Shown here: in pieces, positions 25,078 to 33,582 of the stretch
How positions within the stretch are numbered: the stretch's first letter is position 1
Layout of the letters: every line of letters begins with the position of its first letter
Source of the DNA: Massilia sp. erpn
GTDB lineage: Bacteria; Pseudomonadota; Gammaproteobacteria; Burkholderiales; Burkholderiaceae_D
DNA: 64,000 nucleotides
Assembly: GCF_024400215.1 (NCBI RefSeq)
Contig: NZ_CP053748.1
Coordinates: forward strand, 5,952,001-6,016,000
Reading direction: 5' to 3'
Program-made: the position numbers and the translations under genes
Notes under the pieces: generated by a model
Told to the model about the DNA's origin: nothing
Database searches by the model: none
The model's input: the letters and a program-made list of their open reading frames with translations, nothing else

Positions 25078-25367
25078 GATGGTTTCTCCTGCCTTGCGCG
25101 ACAAATGCAGTATAGCCACCTACCCCAGCGAGAAACCGCGGCGGGATTTGATCCAGCTTAAAACCCTTGCATTCAACGCAGATGAAAAGAAAGCGCAGCG
25201 GCAAATATACCTGCCTCATTGCCTGAAAAAGTACGCACTTTGTCACCTCAGCAATTATTTTTGAAAATTACAAATTATTGAAATTTATGTATGAAAAAAA
25301 TGCTAGAGTTTGCGCTCACCAGCCAGTCGGTCTGGTTAGAAACTATTGAACGTGAAGGGAAGTGGAG

Positions 25368-25595
25368 ATGAAAACAACAATTTTCGCAGCCTTACTGGGC
25401 CTTACCCTCGCTGGCTGCGCCAGCACGGGGAATCAGGAGGAGGCCGGGCGCAACTTCGAAGACAGCTACGTACCAACCGGCAGCCATATTGCCCGCAAAA
25501 CCGTTGACCGCGATGGCGTGCAAACGGTCAATAAGGAAGAATTCCGGCGCAGTATTGAGAACAATCCGATGACCACCGGACCAGGCCGCCAATAA
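25368..25595 (+). CDS. Small lipoprotein, function unknown
   Basis: A 75-aa lipoprotein with lipobox LAGC. The mature part is charged, with a conserved-looking PTGSHIARKTVDRDGVQTVN and an ENNPMTTGPGR end. It is too short to assign further. GAAGGGA precedes the ATG. It is the first of two same-strand genes, 18 bp before the PEP mutase-like gene. Confidence 0.7.
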   Translation: MKTTIFAALLGLTLAGCASTGNQEEAGRNFEDSYVPTGSHIARKTVDRDGVQTVNKEEFRRSIENNPMTTGPGRQ

Positions 25596-25613
25596 GCCAA
25601 GAGGAACCGTCAA

Positions 25614-26432
25614 ATGAAAAACAATCAATTCGATAGCCAGTTCCACGCCCTGCACACCGACGGGCTGCTGATGCTGCCCAATTGCTGGGACGCTGGCAGC
25701 GCCCGGCTGGCAGCGGCCAGCGGTGCGCGCGCCCTGGCCACCAGCAGCGCCGCCGTGGCCTGGAGCCATGGTTATGCTGACGGCGGCCAGTTGCCGGCCG
25801 ATCTTCTGCTGAGCACGGTGAGCGGGATTCAGCGCCGCAGCGGCCTGCCGCTCAGCATCGATATCGAAGACGGCTATGCCGATGATCCCGAACGCGTAGC
25901 CGCCCTGGTCGGCGCCGTGATCGACGCTGGCGCCGTCGGCATCAATATCGAAGATGGGGCGCAAGCACCCGAACTACTGGTGCGCAAGATCGCCGCCGTG
26001 CGGCGCGTGGCCGACCAGCGCGGCGTCAAGCTCTTCATCAACGCCCGCTGCGACGTCTTCCTGCGCCAGTTGCTGGAACCCCAGCAGCGCGTGCAGGAGA
26101 CCGCGCGCCGCGCCCAGCTGTACCGCGATGCCGGCGCCGATGGCCTGTTCGCTCCTTTCATCAGCGCCGAAGACGAGATCCGCGCCCTGGCCGCCGCCAC
26201 GCCCCTGCCGCTGAATGTGCTGGCAGTGCCGGGCCTGCCTGCGCCCCAGCGCCTGCTGGAGCTGGGCGCCCGCCGCCTGAGTGCGGGATCGGCCCTGTCG
26301 GAATCGATGTTCGCCTGCGTGCAGCGTTCCATGCAGCACTTCATGCGCAGCGGCGAACCCTATGCGGCGGACTTGCCCAAGCTCGACTATGGCCAATTAA
26401 ACGGCCTGATGCAGGACGACGGCCACAACTGA
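25614..26432 (+). CDS. Isocitrate lyase/PEP mutase-family enzyme
   Basis: A 272-aa (beta/alpha)8 enzyme of the isocitrate lyase/PEP mutase superfamily. It has the opening NCWDAGSARLAAASGARAL, the Mg-binding DIEDGYADDP (about 83-92), GINIEDG and FINARCDVFLR. The superfamily cleaves or forms C-C or C-P bonds of 2-oxo or PEP-like acids. The cysteine loop (KKCGH) of true isocitrate and 2-methylisocitrate lyases is absent, so the reaction is unknown. It is the last plus-strand gene before the tailocin. Confidence 0.85.
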   Translation: MKNNQFDSQFHALHTDGLLMLPNCWDAGSARLAAASGARALATSSAAVAWSHGYADGGQLPADLLLSTVSGIQRRSGLPLSIDIEDGYADDPERVAALVGAVIDAGAVGINIEDGAQAPELLVRKIAAVRRVADQRGVKLFINARCDVFLRQLLEPQQRVQETARRAQLYRDAGADGLFAPFISAEDEIRALAAATPLPLNVLAVPGLPAPQRLLELGARRLSAGSALSESMFACVQRSMQHFMRSGEPYAADLPKLDYGQLNGLMQDDGHN

Positions 26433-26449
26433 CCCATCCGCCGCGCCGT

Positions 26450-26902
26450 TCACGCCTCCATGTCTAAAAAGAGGCGGCGTTCGGCGCGGCGCCGGCGGGT
26501 CAAACCCGCCACCACCCACCCACCCGCCTTATTCCACAGCAGGAAGCTGTCGGCCGCCCCGGACAGATCCTGGCGCATCAGCTTGCGGCACACCGAACTG
26601 GCGCCAAATGCACCCAGCCCGATGTTGTACGCTAGCGACACGCAAGCGGCCAGCCTGGCCGGTGGCTCCAGATGCAGGGCCGGACAACGCTTCAACACCC
26701 CCAGCAGATACTGGCCGACACGGCGGCGCAGCACGGCATCGGCCTGCGCCTGCGTCCACACCATGCCCTCGGTCACGCCCAGCGTCTCGCCCCAGCCGAT
26801 GGTCCATACGCCCACCAGATCACGGTAGGCGCGCAAACGGCAACCCTCAAAAGCGCGGATCAGCGACAAAGCCTGTTCCAGCGCATTGTCCGCCGCCTTC
26901 AT
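26450..26902 (-). CDS. T4-type lysozyme (GH24 endolysin) of the tailocin
   Basis: A 150-aa GH24 endolysin. The catalytic triad is E19, D28 and T34, with exactly the 8- and 5-residue spacing of T4 lysozyme, within RAFEGCRLRAYRDLVG and TIGWGET. It has no signal peptide or anchor, so it needs a holin. It overlaps the preceding holin-like gene by 4 bp (ATGA). It probably cuts peptidoglycan so that the cell lyses and releases the particles. It is the last gene of the minus-strand cluster. Confidence 0.9.
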   Translation of the reverse strand: MKAADNALEQALSLIRAFEGCRLRAYRDLVGVWTIGWGETLGVTEGMVWTQAQADAVLRRRVGQYLLGVLKRCPALHLEPPARLAACVSLAYNIGLGAFGASSVCRKLMRQDLSGAADSFLLWNKAGGWVVAGLTRRRRAERRLFLDMEA

Positions 26903-27372
26903 TTCTGCTTGTCGAAAACACGGCCCACGAACCAGAAGGCCAGGATACCGGACAGGATGGCGCGGTCCTCGGCATCGTAGATGCGCAGGATCGCCTCCCA
27001 GCCGCCGATGCCCGACTGCAGCGCCACCACGAACATCGCCAGCTTGGCCAGGCCATACATCAGCAGCACATAGTAAGTCGCCAGCGGCCGCACCAGGAAA
27101 TTCAGCGCATCGGCCCACCAGATGCCGAGCGGCTGCATCTGCCCCTGCAGCGCCGCCTTCTGCGCATCGAGCAAGGCCAGCGCCTGCTCCACACCGCCCT
27201 GATATTCCACCAGCGCCTGCTGGCTGGCCGCGCGCGTCTGCTCCAGCTGGAACTGCCGTTCCAGCATCGCCAGCTCATGCGCGTTATCCGTTTTCTTATG
27301 CAGGAAGCCGAACAGCTCCGGCATCAGCCGCAGCAAGCCGCCGCCCAGCATCGACAACAAGGACAAGATCAT
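26899..27372 (-). CDS. 3TM-type holin-like lysis protein
   Basis: A 157-aa protein. It has a hydrophobic N terminus (LSLLSMLGGGLLRLMPELF), then a coiled coil (about 25-70), two membrane helices (FLVRPLATYYVLLMYGLAKLAMFVVAL) and a C-terminal segment (ILSGILAFWFVGRVFDKQK). This layout matches the 3TM-type holins of P2-like tail clusters and gene-transfer agents. It should form membrane lesions for the downstream lysozyme. It overlaps both neighbours by 4 bp. Confidence 0.7.
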   Translation of the reverse strand: MILSLLSMLGGGLLRLMPELFGFLHKKTDNAHELAMLERQFQLEQTRAASQQALVEYQGGVEQALALLDAQKAALQGQMQPLGIWWADALNFLVRPLATYYVLLMYGLAKLAMFVVALQSGIGGWEAILRIYDAEDRAILSGILAFWFVGRVFDKQK

Positions 27373-27632
27373 GGTTTTCCTTTCAAATAACGCAGCAGAT
27401 ACGAGGCCAGCAGCCACAGCGCCAGCAGGACCAGGGGCAGCAAGCCATGCCAGGCTCCCATTGGCACGCGCCGAAACAAGGGCGCCGCCACGAAATCCAG
27501 CGCCCCGGTCGTGATCAGCAGCCAAGCCAGGCGCTGATGCGGCGCCGTCTCCGGCCCCATCCGGTTAATCGCAAAAAAAAGGCCGCGATACAGCAAGAGC
27601 AGCGCGGCCAGATGGGAAAGAAAGGGCAGCAT
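27369..27632 (-). CDS. Small membrane protein of the lysis module
   Basis: An 87-aa protein with about three hydrophobic segments (FLSHLAALLLLYRGLFF, LAWLLITTGALDFVA, LLPLVLLALWLLASYLL). I do not recognise a family. By position between two holin-like genes, with 1-bp and 4-bp overlaps, it may be an antiholin or pinholin partner. Confidence 0.55.
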   Translation of the reverse strand: MLPFLSHLAALLLLYRGLFFAINRMGPETAPHQRLAWLLITTGALDFVAAPLFRRVPMGAWHGLLPLVLLALWLLASYLLRYLKGKP

Positions 27633-27994
27633 CACGGCCCTCCGAGCAAAGAGCGCAAACGGCGCAGGCCTACCGGAATCAGCACCTGCGCCGCAATGCC
27701 CAGCGCAGCGCCGCCCGCGATGCGCGTGAAATCGCCCACGCCCTGCAGCCACGGAAAATAATGCAGCGCCGCCACCGCCAGCACCGGCGCGAAAAAGCCC
27801 GCCAGCAAAGCAGAACCCACCACCGTGCCGACAATCTTGAAGGCCGGCATCGGCGGCAAATACGACAGCGAAACCAGTCCGCCGAAAAAGCCCGCCAGCA
27901 AAGCGTCGTACTGCACGCCGAACACCGACCCGCTCAGCGTGATCGTCCCGGCAGCAAGCGCAATGGAGGCCGTCGAACTCGCAGGTTCAGTCAT
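27632..27994 (-). CDS. Putative holin/phage membrane protein
   Basis: A 120-aa protein with hydrophobic segments at about 23-45 (GVQYDALLAGFFGGLVSLSYL), 53-80 (IVGTVVGSALLAGFFAPVLAVAALHYF) and 90-110. It resembles the short holin-like proteins beside P2-type endolysins. It is the first lysis gene after the D-like tail gene, separated by a copy of the stem-loop repeat. Confidence 0.55.
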   Translation of the reverse strand: MTEPASSTASIALAAGTITLSGSVFGVQYDALLAGFFGGLVSLSYLPPMPAFKIVGTVVGSALLAGFFAPVLAVAALHYFPWLQGVGDFTRIAGGAALGIAAQVLIPVGLRRLRSLLGGP

Positions 27995-28021
27995 AAGTCT
28001 CCTTATAAAGTAAAAACAAAC

Positions 28022-28165
28022 ACCCTTTGAGCTAGATCAGAAAATGTCCCACCCTGGTGTCAGGCACCGGAGTAGGACATTCTTTGATCTCGCGCAAACA
28101 ATGTCCTGCCCTCGTGCCTCGGCGGCCCCGCCTGACACCAGGGTTAGACATTTTTTGATTTAGAT
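28022..28165. repeat. Two tandem stem-loop repeats (array 2 of family)
   Basis: Units start at 28044 (37 bp) and 28101 (51 bp), 57 bp apart. The second is split by an extra 14 bp rich in GC near its centre. Spacers again contain TTTGAT and GCGCAAA-like sequence. It lies inside the tailocin, between the D gene and the lysis genes. Confidence 0.85.
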
Positions 28166-28173
28166 CAAAGGGC

Positions 28174-29202
28174 TTAGGGTTTGCCGAAGCCGGCTTTGGA
28201 TTTGCCGCTGTTGCCGGCATTGATTTCGGCGGTGGTCTGCCAGCCGGAATTGTTGAAGCTATGGGTGACGGATTCGACCAGGTAGTCGCCGTCGGCTTCG
28301 GGCTTCACGCCTTGCAGGCGCACGGTTTTTTCGGCAGCAATGTCGGCGCGGCCAGGCATGGTCAAAGACCCGCTGGCCGTAGCCCGATTCAATGCGCCCA
28401 GCCTGGCCTGGGCCGCGGCTTTGGCCGCCTCGGGCGTGGGGTAGACGTGGCGGTCGATGTGGGTGGCAGCTTCGCCGTCCCCTTTGCCGCCGGGCGCGCC
28501 ATCGGGATTGGGGACGTCGACATCAATCTGCTTGCCACTGGCCGGATCGTGCGCCTTGGCCTGCACTTTGCCGAACGCGGAGCGGTCGGCGAAGGTCAGG
28601 CTGTAGCGGCTCAGCATATAGGGCATCAGCGTCAGCGCGGGCATGGCTTGGCCGCTGGCCGATTGGCCGCCGCCGCGCGGCAGCACCAGCAGCTTGCCAT
28701 CCTTGACCGTGGCGGTGGCGCCATGCGCGCGCGCCAGCCGGGTGATGAAGTGCAGATCGCTTTCGCCCAGTTGGTCGGCACGCGCGATTTGCGCTTCAAC
28801 CTTGCAGACCGGCTGCCAGCCATGCCGCTGCGCCAGTTCAGCAACGATGGTGGCCAGGCTTTTGTTTTCATAGCCCTGGCTACGCGTGCTTTTGGCCGAC
28901 TGGCGCATGTCCGCCCCCTTGGCGCGGATGGTGATGACGGCGGGCGGGCCTTCCAGCGCCACCTCGTCCACCTTGTAGCAGCCCATATAGCTGAGGCCTT
29001 GCCCACTCCAGCCCAGCGACACCTTCAGCAAGGCGCCTTTGGGCGGAATGGCGATTTTGCCACCCCGGTCGTCAAGGCGGATCTCGCAACTGTCCGCTTC
29101 CAGGCCCGGCTTGTCGGTGATGCTGAGGCTCAGCAGACGGTCCTTCAGCAGGGCCGTCACGTTCTTGTCGTTGGCGATGATTTCAAATTCAGCCTGCATC
29201 AC
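28174..29202 (-). CDS. D: Phage late control protein D (gpD; VgrG-like tail hub)
   Basis: A 342-aa protein of the P2 gpD family, structurally like the base of VgrG and T4 gp27. It has GALLKVSLGWSGQGLSYMGCYKVDEVALEGPP near residue 55 and a Gly-rich C-terminal extension. In P2 it joins the tail tube to the baseplate spike. It is 7 bp downstream of gpX, completing the tail-operon order T-U-X-D. Confidence 0.9.
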   Translation of the reverse strand: MMQAEFEIIANDKNVTALLKDRLLSLSITDKPGLEADSCEIRLDDRGGKIAIPPKGALLKVSLGWSGQGLSYMGCYKVDEVALEGPPAVITIRAKGADMRQSAKSTRSQGYENKSLATIVAELAQRHGWQPVCKVEAQIARADQLGESDLHFITRLARAHGATATVKDGKLLVLPRGGGQSASGQAMPALTLMPYMLSRYSLTFADRSAFGKVQAKAHDPASGKQIDVDVPNPDGAPGGKGDGEAATHIDRHVYPTPEAAKAAAQARLGALNRATASGSLTMPGRADIAAEKTVRLQGVKPEADGDYLVESVTHSFNNSGWQTTAEINAGNSGKSKAGFGKP

Positions 29203-29209
29203 GCCTCCG

Positions 29210-29416
29210 TCAAGACCATAGCTGGATGGTGTCGCTGCGCGGCGGCGCCAGTTCCGGCATGCGGATCAGCAGGCCCGCCGCATACGGCTGATCCTGCGCC
29301 GCCAAGCCTGGATTGGCCTCGTACACCGCCTCCACCGTGCCGGCCATGAAGCCATAGTGGGCATGGCAGATGCGGTCCAGCACATCGCCGTCACACGTTC
29401 TGATAATCGTCGCCAT
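29210..29416 (-). CDS. X: Tail protein X (LysM-like)
   Basis: A 68-aa protein of the P2 gpX family. The TCDGDVLDRICHAHYG and VYEANPGLA segments have a LysM-like fold. It is needed for tail assembly, probably at the baseplate hub. Its start overlaps the end of the U gene by 26 bp. Confidence 0.85.
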   Translation of the reverse strand: MATIIRTCDGDVLDRICHAHYGFMAGTVEAVYEANPGLAAQDQPYAAGLLIRMPELAPPRSDTIQLWS

Positions 29417-30269
29417 AGCGCTTGAACTCCAGGGTGAAGGTTTGCTTGCGTGCCGCGCCGTCGGCCATCAGCGTTTCCTGATCCTCGCTGAGCGAAGTCA
29501 TATACCAGCGGCCCAGCACTTCGCCATAACCGGTGGTAAGCAGCAGCGGCTTGAGTGCGCGGCCGATGGCCCGCAGCTTCTCCAGCTCACCGCCGCCTTG
29601 CCGGAAGGCCGCGTAAATCGCGCCGGACAAGGTCAAGCTCTCGCTGCCCTGCCCCACCGCCTGCAGCGCCTCGGGACGCGACAGCCGTTCCTGCGCCGCA
29701 ATATTGAAATTGGCCTGGCGCTTCAAATGATCGAAGGCCGCGCCGGAAAGGCCGAAGTGATAACGCGTGCCATCCTCGGCACTCAAAATCAGCAAATGCG
29801 GCGTGGCCGCAGCAGCAGCCGGCGCGGCATCATCCGTTTTCTTCGCCAGCGACGACACGGCTTGCGCCGCATCCGCCGCCGCACCGCCTGGACCGCCCGC
29901 GCCAATGCCCGTCAAGGCCTTGAAGGATTTGCTCAAGCCGCCGACGGCCGCCGTAAGCTTGCCCGCCGCCGCCTTCACTTCCGCGATCTTGCTGGCGGCC
30001 AGCTTGGCCGCACCGTTGCTGAGCGCATTCAAGCCGCGCTGAATGGCCGTGCCATCAGCCAGCGGCAGCACGCGGTTCAAAGCGCCCTGCGCCGCCGTCA
30101 CCAGCTTGGTAGCGTCATCGATATGGCCCACCACCCGCGCTGTCAGCTTACCCACCTTTTCCTTGCCGTGGTCAAGGCGCGCATTGAGCTTGTCGCTGAT
30201 GTGGCGCGCTCTTTCCTCGGCGCGCGCGATCTCGCCGGTCGCGCGATTGATAAAGTCCTTACTACCCAT
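29391..30269 (-). CDS. U: gpU-like tail protein with long N-terminal extension
   Basis: A 292-aa protein. The C-terminal 140 residues match P2 gpU (LLILSAEDGTRYHFGLSGAAFDHL, QEALQAVG-like turns, RWYMTSLSEDQETLMADGAARKQTFTLEFKRYGDD). The N-terminal 150 residues are an Ala-rich helical domain (EIARAEERARHISDKLNARL, LSNGAAKLAASKIAEVKAAA) not found in ordinary gpU (about 130-160 aa). ATG 30269 has AAGGAGCC upstream. GpU acts in tail-tube completion or baseplate joining; the extension's role is unknown. Confidence 0.85.
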   Translation of the reverse strand: MGSKDFINRATGEIARAEERARHISDKLNARLDHGKEKVGKLTARVVGHIDDATKLVTAAQGALNRVLPLADGTAIQRGLNALSNGAAKLAASKIAEVKAAAGKLTAAVGGLSKSFKALTGIGAGGPGGAAADAAQAVSSLAKKTDDAAPAAAAATPHLLILSAEDGTRYHFGLSGAAFDHLKRQANFNIAAQERLSRPEALQAVGQGSESLTLSGAIYAAFRQGGGELEKLRAIGRALKPLLLTTGYGEVLGRWYMTSLSEDQETLMADGAARKQTFTLEFKRYGDDYQNV

Positions 30270-30270
30270 A

Positions 30271-32559
30271 TCAGGCTCCTTGTAAATGCGCCGTATCGCC
30301 CAGCAGGGCACGGCTTTGCTGCGCCTGGAACTCCTTGAACTTGCCGAACACCAGTTGCGCCAACTTGTCGGCCAGGATGGCGGGATCGCGCGCATCGCCC
30401 TGCACATTCACCGTGATGCTGGGCGTGAAACTGATCTGAGGTGGAGCCGCTGCCGCCTTGGCTGGATTCGCAGCGCCCGCACCCGGCATCATTTGGCCCA
30501 TCAGCGCACTCGCAGCCGCGCCGGCCGGCACGGCTGCAGAAAAACCGATGCCAGGCATGACCATTCCAGCAGCCATGCGTGTCGCGCCCAGCCCCGCAGC
30601 CGCAGCCGCAGCTGCGCTTTGTACCACCAGACCAGCCTTCGCCTGCTGCATCAATTGCTGCGCCGACGTAGGCGCTGAAGACGCATCCTTTTCCTGCATC
30701 AGCGATTTGGGTGCATAGTCCAGGGCTTTATCGCCAACTTTCGACCACAGCCACTCCCCCGCCATGGAACCAAGCGCCGTACCAACCGGGCCGCCCAAAG
30801 CGGTGCCAACGAGACCGCCCATCGCCATCGCACCCATGCGGCCGATAGCGGATGCTTTCTCGCGCCGCGTGCCATCGCCCGTAAGCGTCCTCACCGCCTG
30901 CACGCCGGCGATAGCCACACCGGCAGCCCCCATCAGTTTGCTCGCACCGCCAAGCCATGGCATGGCGCGTCCCGCGACACCCGATGCTTGCGACCAGAGA
31001 CCGCCAGCACGCGCTGCCAGACCGCCAAAACTGCCGCCGATACGTCCGCCAATCCGACCGAGCATGCCGCGCGCTCCCCGGCTTGCACCAGGATTGCCCG
31101 CCTGCGGCGTCCCCGGCCGGCCTGCCTTCGCACCACCTGCCTTGCCTGAGGAGCCGGCACTGGCCTTGCCTTTGCCCTTCTTGCCCTTATCTTTGCCAAA
31201 CGATTCAGCACCCGATCCCGGCCAGTTGGTCACGAAGACTTGCTGTACCTTGCCATCAGCCGCGGCGGCGGCGGCATCCGCCACGCCAGGCAGTTTTCCT
31301 CGGCTGAGCCACGAGCCGCGCAGCACATCGCTTCCGCCACGCAGCAGACCGAAACCAGCCTTGCCAAGCTTATAGGCGCTGAACGCCGCCCCCAGACCAA
31401 CCACACCCATTACCGCCTTGGGAGCGGCCTGCGCCAAATCCCCCACCGCGTTGGCCAGGCTGGATGCCACCTCCGCCGCCACATCGCTCATCGGACGAAT
31501 CGCATCGCCGATCTTGCGCATGGCGTTATCCATGGCATTGCTGACCTCATCCCACTTCTGCTTGGACGTGTCCAGGCGCTGCTGATGGTCGCTTTGCAGG
31601 ATGTCCTCAGCCGGAGCTTTGACATCCTTTCGCGGCGCCTGCTTGTCGATTTCCGCCAGCGCGGCTTTATTGCCCTTGGCGTCCCACTTTTTGAATTTAT
31701 CCTTCAGGCTTTTCTCGGCCTCGGCGACGCTACCGTCTTTCTCGACCTGGGCTTGCAGCAGGGCGGCCGCCTGGGCGACGGCATCCTGGCCTGTGAGGCC
31801 CAGCTTCTGCATGCGGTGCAGCAGGTTCGGCATGGCCTTCGCCATTTCAGCGGGGTCGATTTTTGCCGATTTCGACACATTCGCAATCGCCGACAACGCT
31901 GCCTTCATTTCGGCTGGCGATTTCAAATCGGCTTTATCGCGGATCGCGCTCATCAGGGCTGCGGTCTGTTCCGAACCAACGCCCTGCCCCACGGAGAACT
32001 GCGCCAGCAAAGGCGCAAGCGCAGTAGCATCATTGGCCTTCATACCATCGCCAACCAGCTGCGTCATGGCTTTCGCCATATCGGTCTGGCCCATGCCGCC
32101 TTTCACTGCGATGTCCGCCAACGCATTGCCGATGCGCTGCTCCTCTGCCTGGTCCTTGATGCCGGCCTTGATCGAGAAGTCACGCATCACGGCCTGGTAG
32201 TCAGCAGAGACTTTAACCACCTTCATCACCGGCTTGGACCATTCCTGCGCTTGCGAGAAGGCGCTCTTACCAAGCTCCAGGCTCTTGCCCCATTTATCCA
32301 GACCGCCGGCTTTCATCTCAAGGCCACGCGTGGCGCGGCCCAGACGTTCATACGACTCGGTCATCCGATCGAGTTCGATGCCATGCTTTTTCAGACTGGC
32401 ATAGTTCGCCGTCAAGCTGGCATACGTGGGCTGGGTCAGCTGCGCGGTCTTATGCATGTCGCGCATCTTCTGCTGCAGCTTCTGCGTTTCCTCGATCACC
32501 GCCCGCAACTCGGTCAACTGGCTGGCCTTGCTGCGCAAAGCGCTAATTTTTTCTTCCAT
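30271..32559 (-). CDS. T: Tape measure protein (gpT)
   Basis: A 762-aa helical tape measure protein. Long coiled coils fill the first 370 residues. Ala/Gly-rich membrane-like stretches follow in the second half (AMGGLVGTALGGPVGTALGSMAG and similar), and the C-terminal end is predicted to contact the hub. The protein sets tail length; at about 1.5 A per residue this suggests a tail near 110 nm. I chose ATG 32559 because GAGGTG lies just upstream. An ATG six codons earlier is also possible. Confidence 0.9.
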   Translation of the reverse strand: MEEKISALRSKASQLTELRAVIEETQKLQQKMRDMHKTAQLTQPTYASLTANYASLKKHGIELDRMTESYERLGRATRGLEMKAGGLDKWGKSLELGKSAFSQAQEWSKPVMKVVKVSADYQAVMRDFSIKAGIKDQAEEQRIGNALADIAVKGGMGQTDMAKAMTQLVGDGMKANDATALAPLLAQFSVGQGVGSEQTAALMSAIRDKADLKSPAEMKAALSAIANVSKSAKIDPAEMAKAMPNLLHRMQKLGLTGQDAVAQAAALLQAQVEKDGSVAEAEKSLKDKFKKWDAKGNKAALAEIDKQAPRKDVKAPAEDILQSDHQQRLDTSKQKWDEVSNAMDNAMRKIGDAIRPMSDVAAEVASSLANAVGDLAQAAPKAVMGVVGLGAAFSAYKLGKAGFGLLRGGSDVLRGSWLSRGKLPGVADAAAAAADGKVQQVFVTNWPGSGAESFGKDKGKKGKGKASAGSSGKAGGAKAGRPGTPQAGNPGASRGARGMLGRIGGRIGGSFGGLAARAGGLWSQASGVAGRAMPWLGGASKLMGAAGVAIAGVQAVRTLTGDGTRREKASAIGRMGAMAMGGLVGTALGGPVGTALGSMAGEWLWSKVGDKALDYAPKSLMQEKDASSAPTSAQQLMQQAKAGLVVQSAAAAAAAGLGATRMAAGMVMPGIGFSAAVPAGAAASALMGQMMPGAGAANPAKAAAAPPQISFTPSITVNVQGDARDPAILADKLAQLVFGKFKEFQAQQSRALLGDTAHLQGA

Positions 32560-32581
32560 ATTCACCTCATAAGCCATGGCC

Positions 32582-32716
32582 TCACGATGCGGCGTCTTCC
32601 AGCCACCACAAAATATCGTCCAGCGTCATCGCAGCGATTTCGGAAGGCTGGAAGGCATACTCACTCGCCAGCCTGCGCGCCAGCGTCTGCAACTGGCGCC
32701 GGCTCAGCGCCAGCAT
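32582..32716 (-). CDS. gpE'-like tail assembly chaperone segment, probably made by frameshift
   Basis: A 44-codon frame in a different reading frame overlaps the last 56 bp of the E gene and continues past its stop. It encodes MLALSRRQLQTLARRLASEY and an end TLDDILWWLEDAAS, the layout of P2 gpE'. In P2 the E+E' chaperone is made by a programmed -1 frameshift. Here the second frame is +1 (or -2) relative to E. It may also start at its own ATG. A possible slip region is GGCTATTTTCG about 30 bases before the ATG. Confidence 0.65.
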   Translation of the reverse strand: MLALSRRQLQTLARRLASEYAFQPSEIAAMTLDDILWWLEDAAS

Positions 32717-33005
32717 CGGAAACGAGGCGAAAATAGCCTTCCTGCAGACGGTGGTAATCGCTCAGCTTGAGCTGTTCCAGATCGGATGGCGCGACCTGCG
32801 CCAGGCTGGCGAACAGCGCCAGTTCGCGGTCCTCGGCATCGTTCGGATGCTGCTTCTGGGCGCCACGCATATCGCGCACGGTCGGCGCGCGCAGCTGCAA
32901 TTGATTGGTCTTCACGCCGTTGAAGCTTTCGGGACGGGACAGCGTGATGGTGGCGGTATCGCCTTGCTGACGCAGCCAGGTATATTCCTGCATATGAGAC
33001 TCCAT
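32661..33005 (-). CDS. E: Tail assembly chaperone gpE
   Basis: A 114-aa protein of the P2 gpE chaperone family, with TATITLSRPESFNGVKTNQLQLRAPTVRDM and a helical body (RELALFASLAQVAPSDLEQLKLSDYHRL). It coats the tape measure during tube assembly. An ATG four codons in (MQEYTW) is an alternative start. The 3' end overlaps the E' frame. Confidence 0.85.
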   Translation of the reverse strand: MESHMQEYTWLRQQGDTATITLSRPESFNGVKTNQLQLRAPTVRDMRGAQKQHPNDAEDRELALFASLAQVAPSDLEQLKLSDYHRLQEGYFRLVSDAGAEPAPVADAGAQAGE

Positions 33006-33010
33006 AAATG

Positions 33011-33038
33011 AAAACGCCCGGCCATCTCTGGCCGGGCG
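33011..33038 (-). terminator. Intrinsic terminator between FII and E
   Basis: A 10-bp stem CGCCCGGCCA/TGGCCGGGCG with 4-nt loop, followed on the minus strand by TTTT. It lies within the tail operon. Confidence 0.75.
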
Positions 33039-33063
33039 CTGTTAATCAATCAGCTTTAAGAAA

Positions 33064-33573
33064 TCAGACGCCCAGCGCCTGACGCACTTCGGTCAGCTGA
33101 TCCTTGCCTTCCACCACGCGGATGCCGGCGGCCGGGTCGATTTCGAGAATGACCTTACCGTCCACTTCCAGCTTGTAATAGGCGCAGGCCACGTTGTACT
33201 TGGTCTCGGCCTTGTCGCCGGCCTTCCAGTCGCCCATATCCACTTCCTGCAGCATGCCGCGGAAGGTGGCGATGGCGGCGACGACGGCGCCTTTCTGGTC
33301 CTTGAAGGCGCCACGGAAGGTACCGTTAAAGGCGCTCTGGTCGGCCAGGCCGAAGAACTTCAACACGTCGGGCGCCACGCCGGTCATGGAGAAAGCGGCT
33401 TCCAGCGCCTCCAGGCCCATATCCATTTTCAGCGGTGCATCCATGCCGCCGGCGCGGTAGTCCTCGGTCTTGATTTTCAGCTTGGGCAGGGTCAGCTGGC
33501 TGGCCACGCCCGCATAGCTGTTACCGTCGACGAAGAGATTAAAGTTGTACAGGGTTTGTGGGATCATGTGCAT
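33064..33573 (-). CDS. FII: Major tail tube protein FII
   Basis: A 169-aa protein of the P2 FII tube family: YNFNLFVDGNSYAGVASQLTLPKLKIK, then AFSMTGVAPDVLKFFGL and FRGAFKDQKGAVVA, typical of contractile-tail tubes. It polymerises into the inner tube that the sheath surrounds. It is 9 bp downstream of the sheath gene. Confidence 0.9.
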   Translation of the reverse strand: MHMIPQTLYNFNLFVDGNSYAGVASQLTLPKLKIKTEDYRAGGMDAPLKMDMGLEALEAAFSMTGVAPDVLKFFGLADQSAFNGTFRGAFKDQKGAVVAAIATFRGMLQEVDMGDWKAGDKAETKYNVACAYYKLEVDGKVILEIDPAAGIRVVEGKDQLTEVRQALGV

Positions 33574-33582
33574 TCCTCCTGA

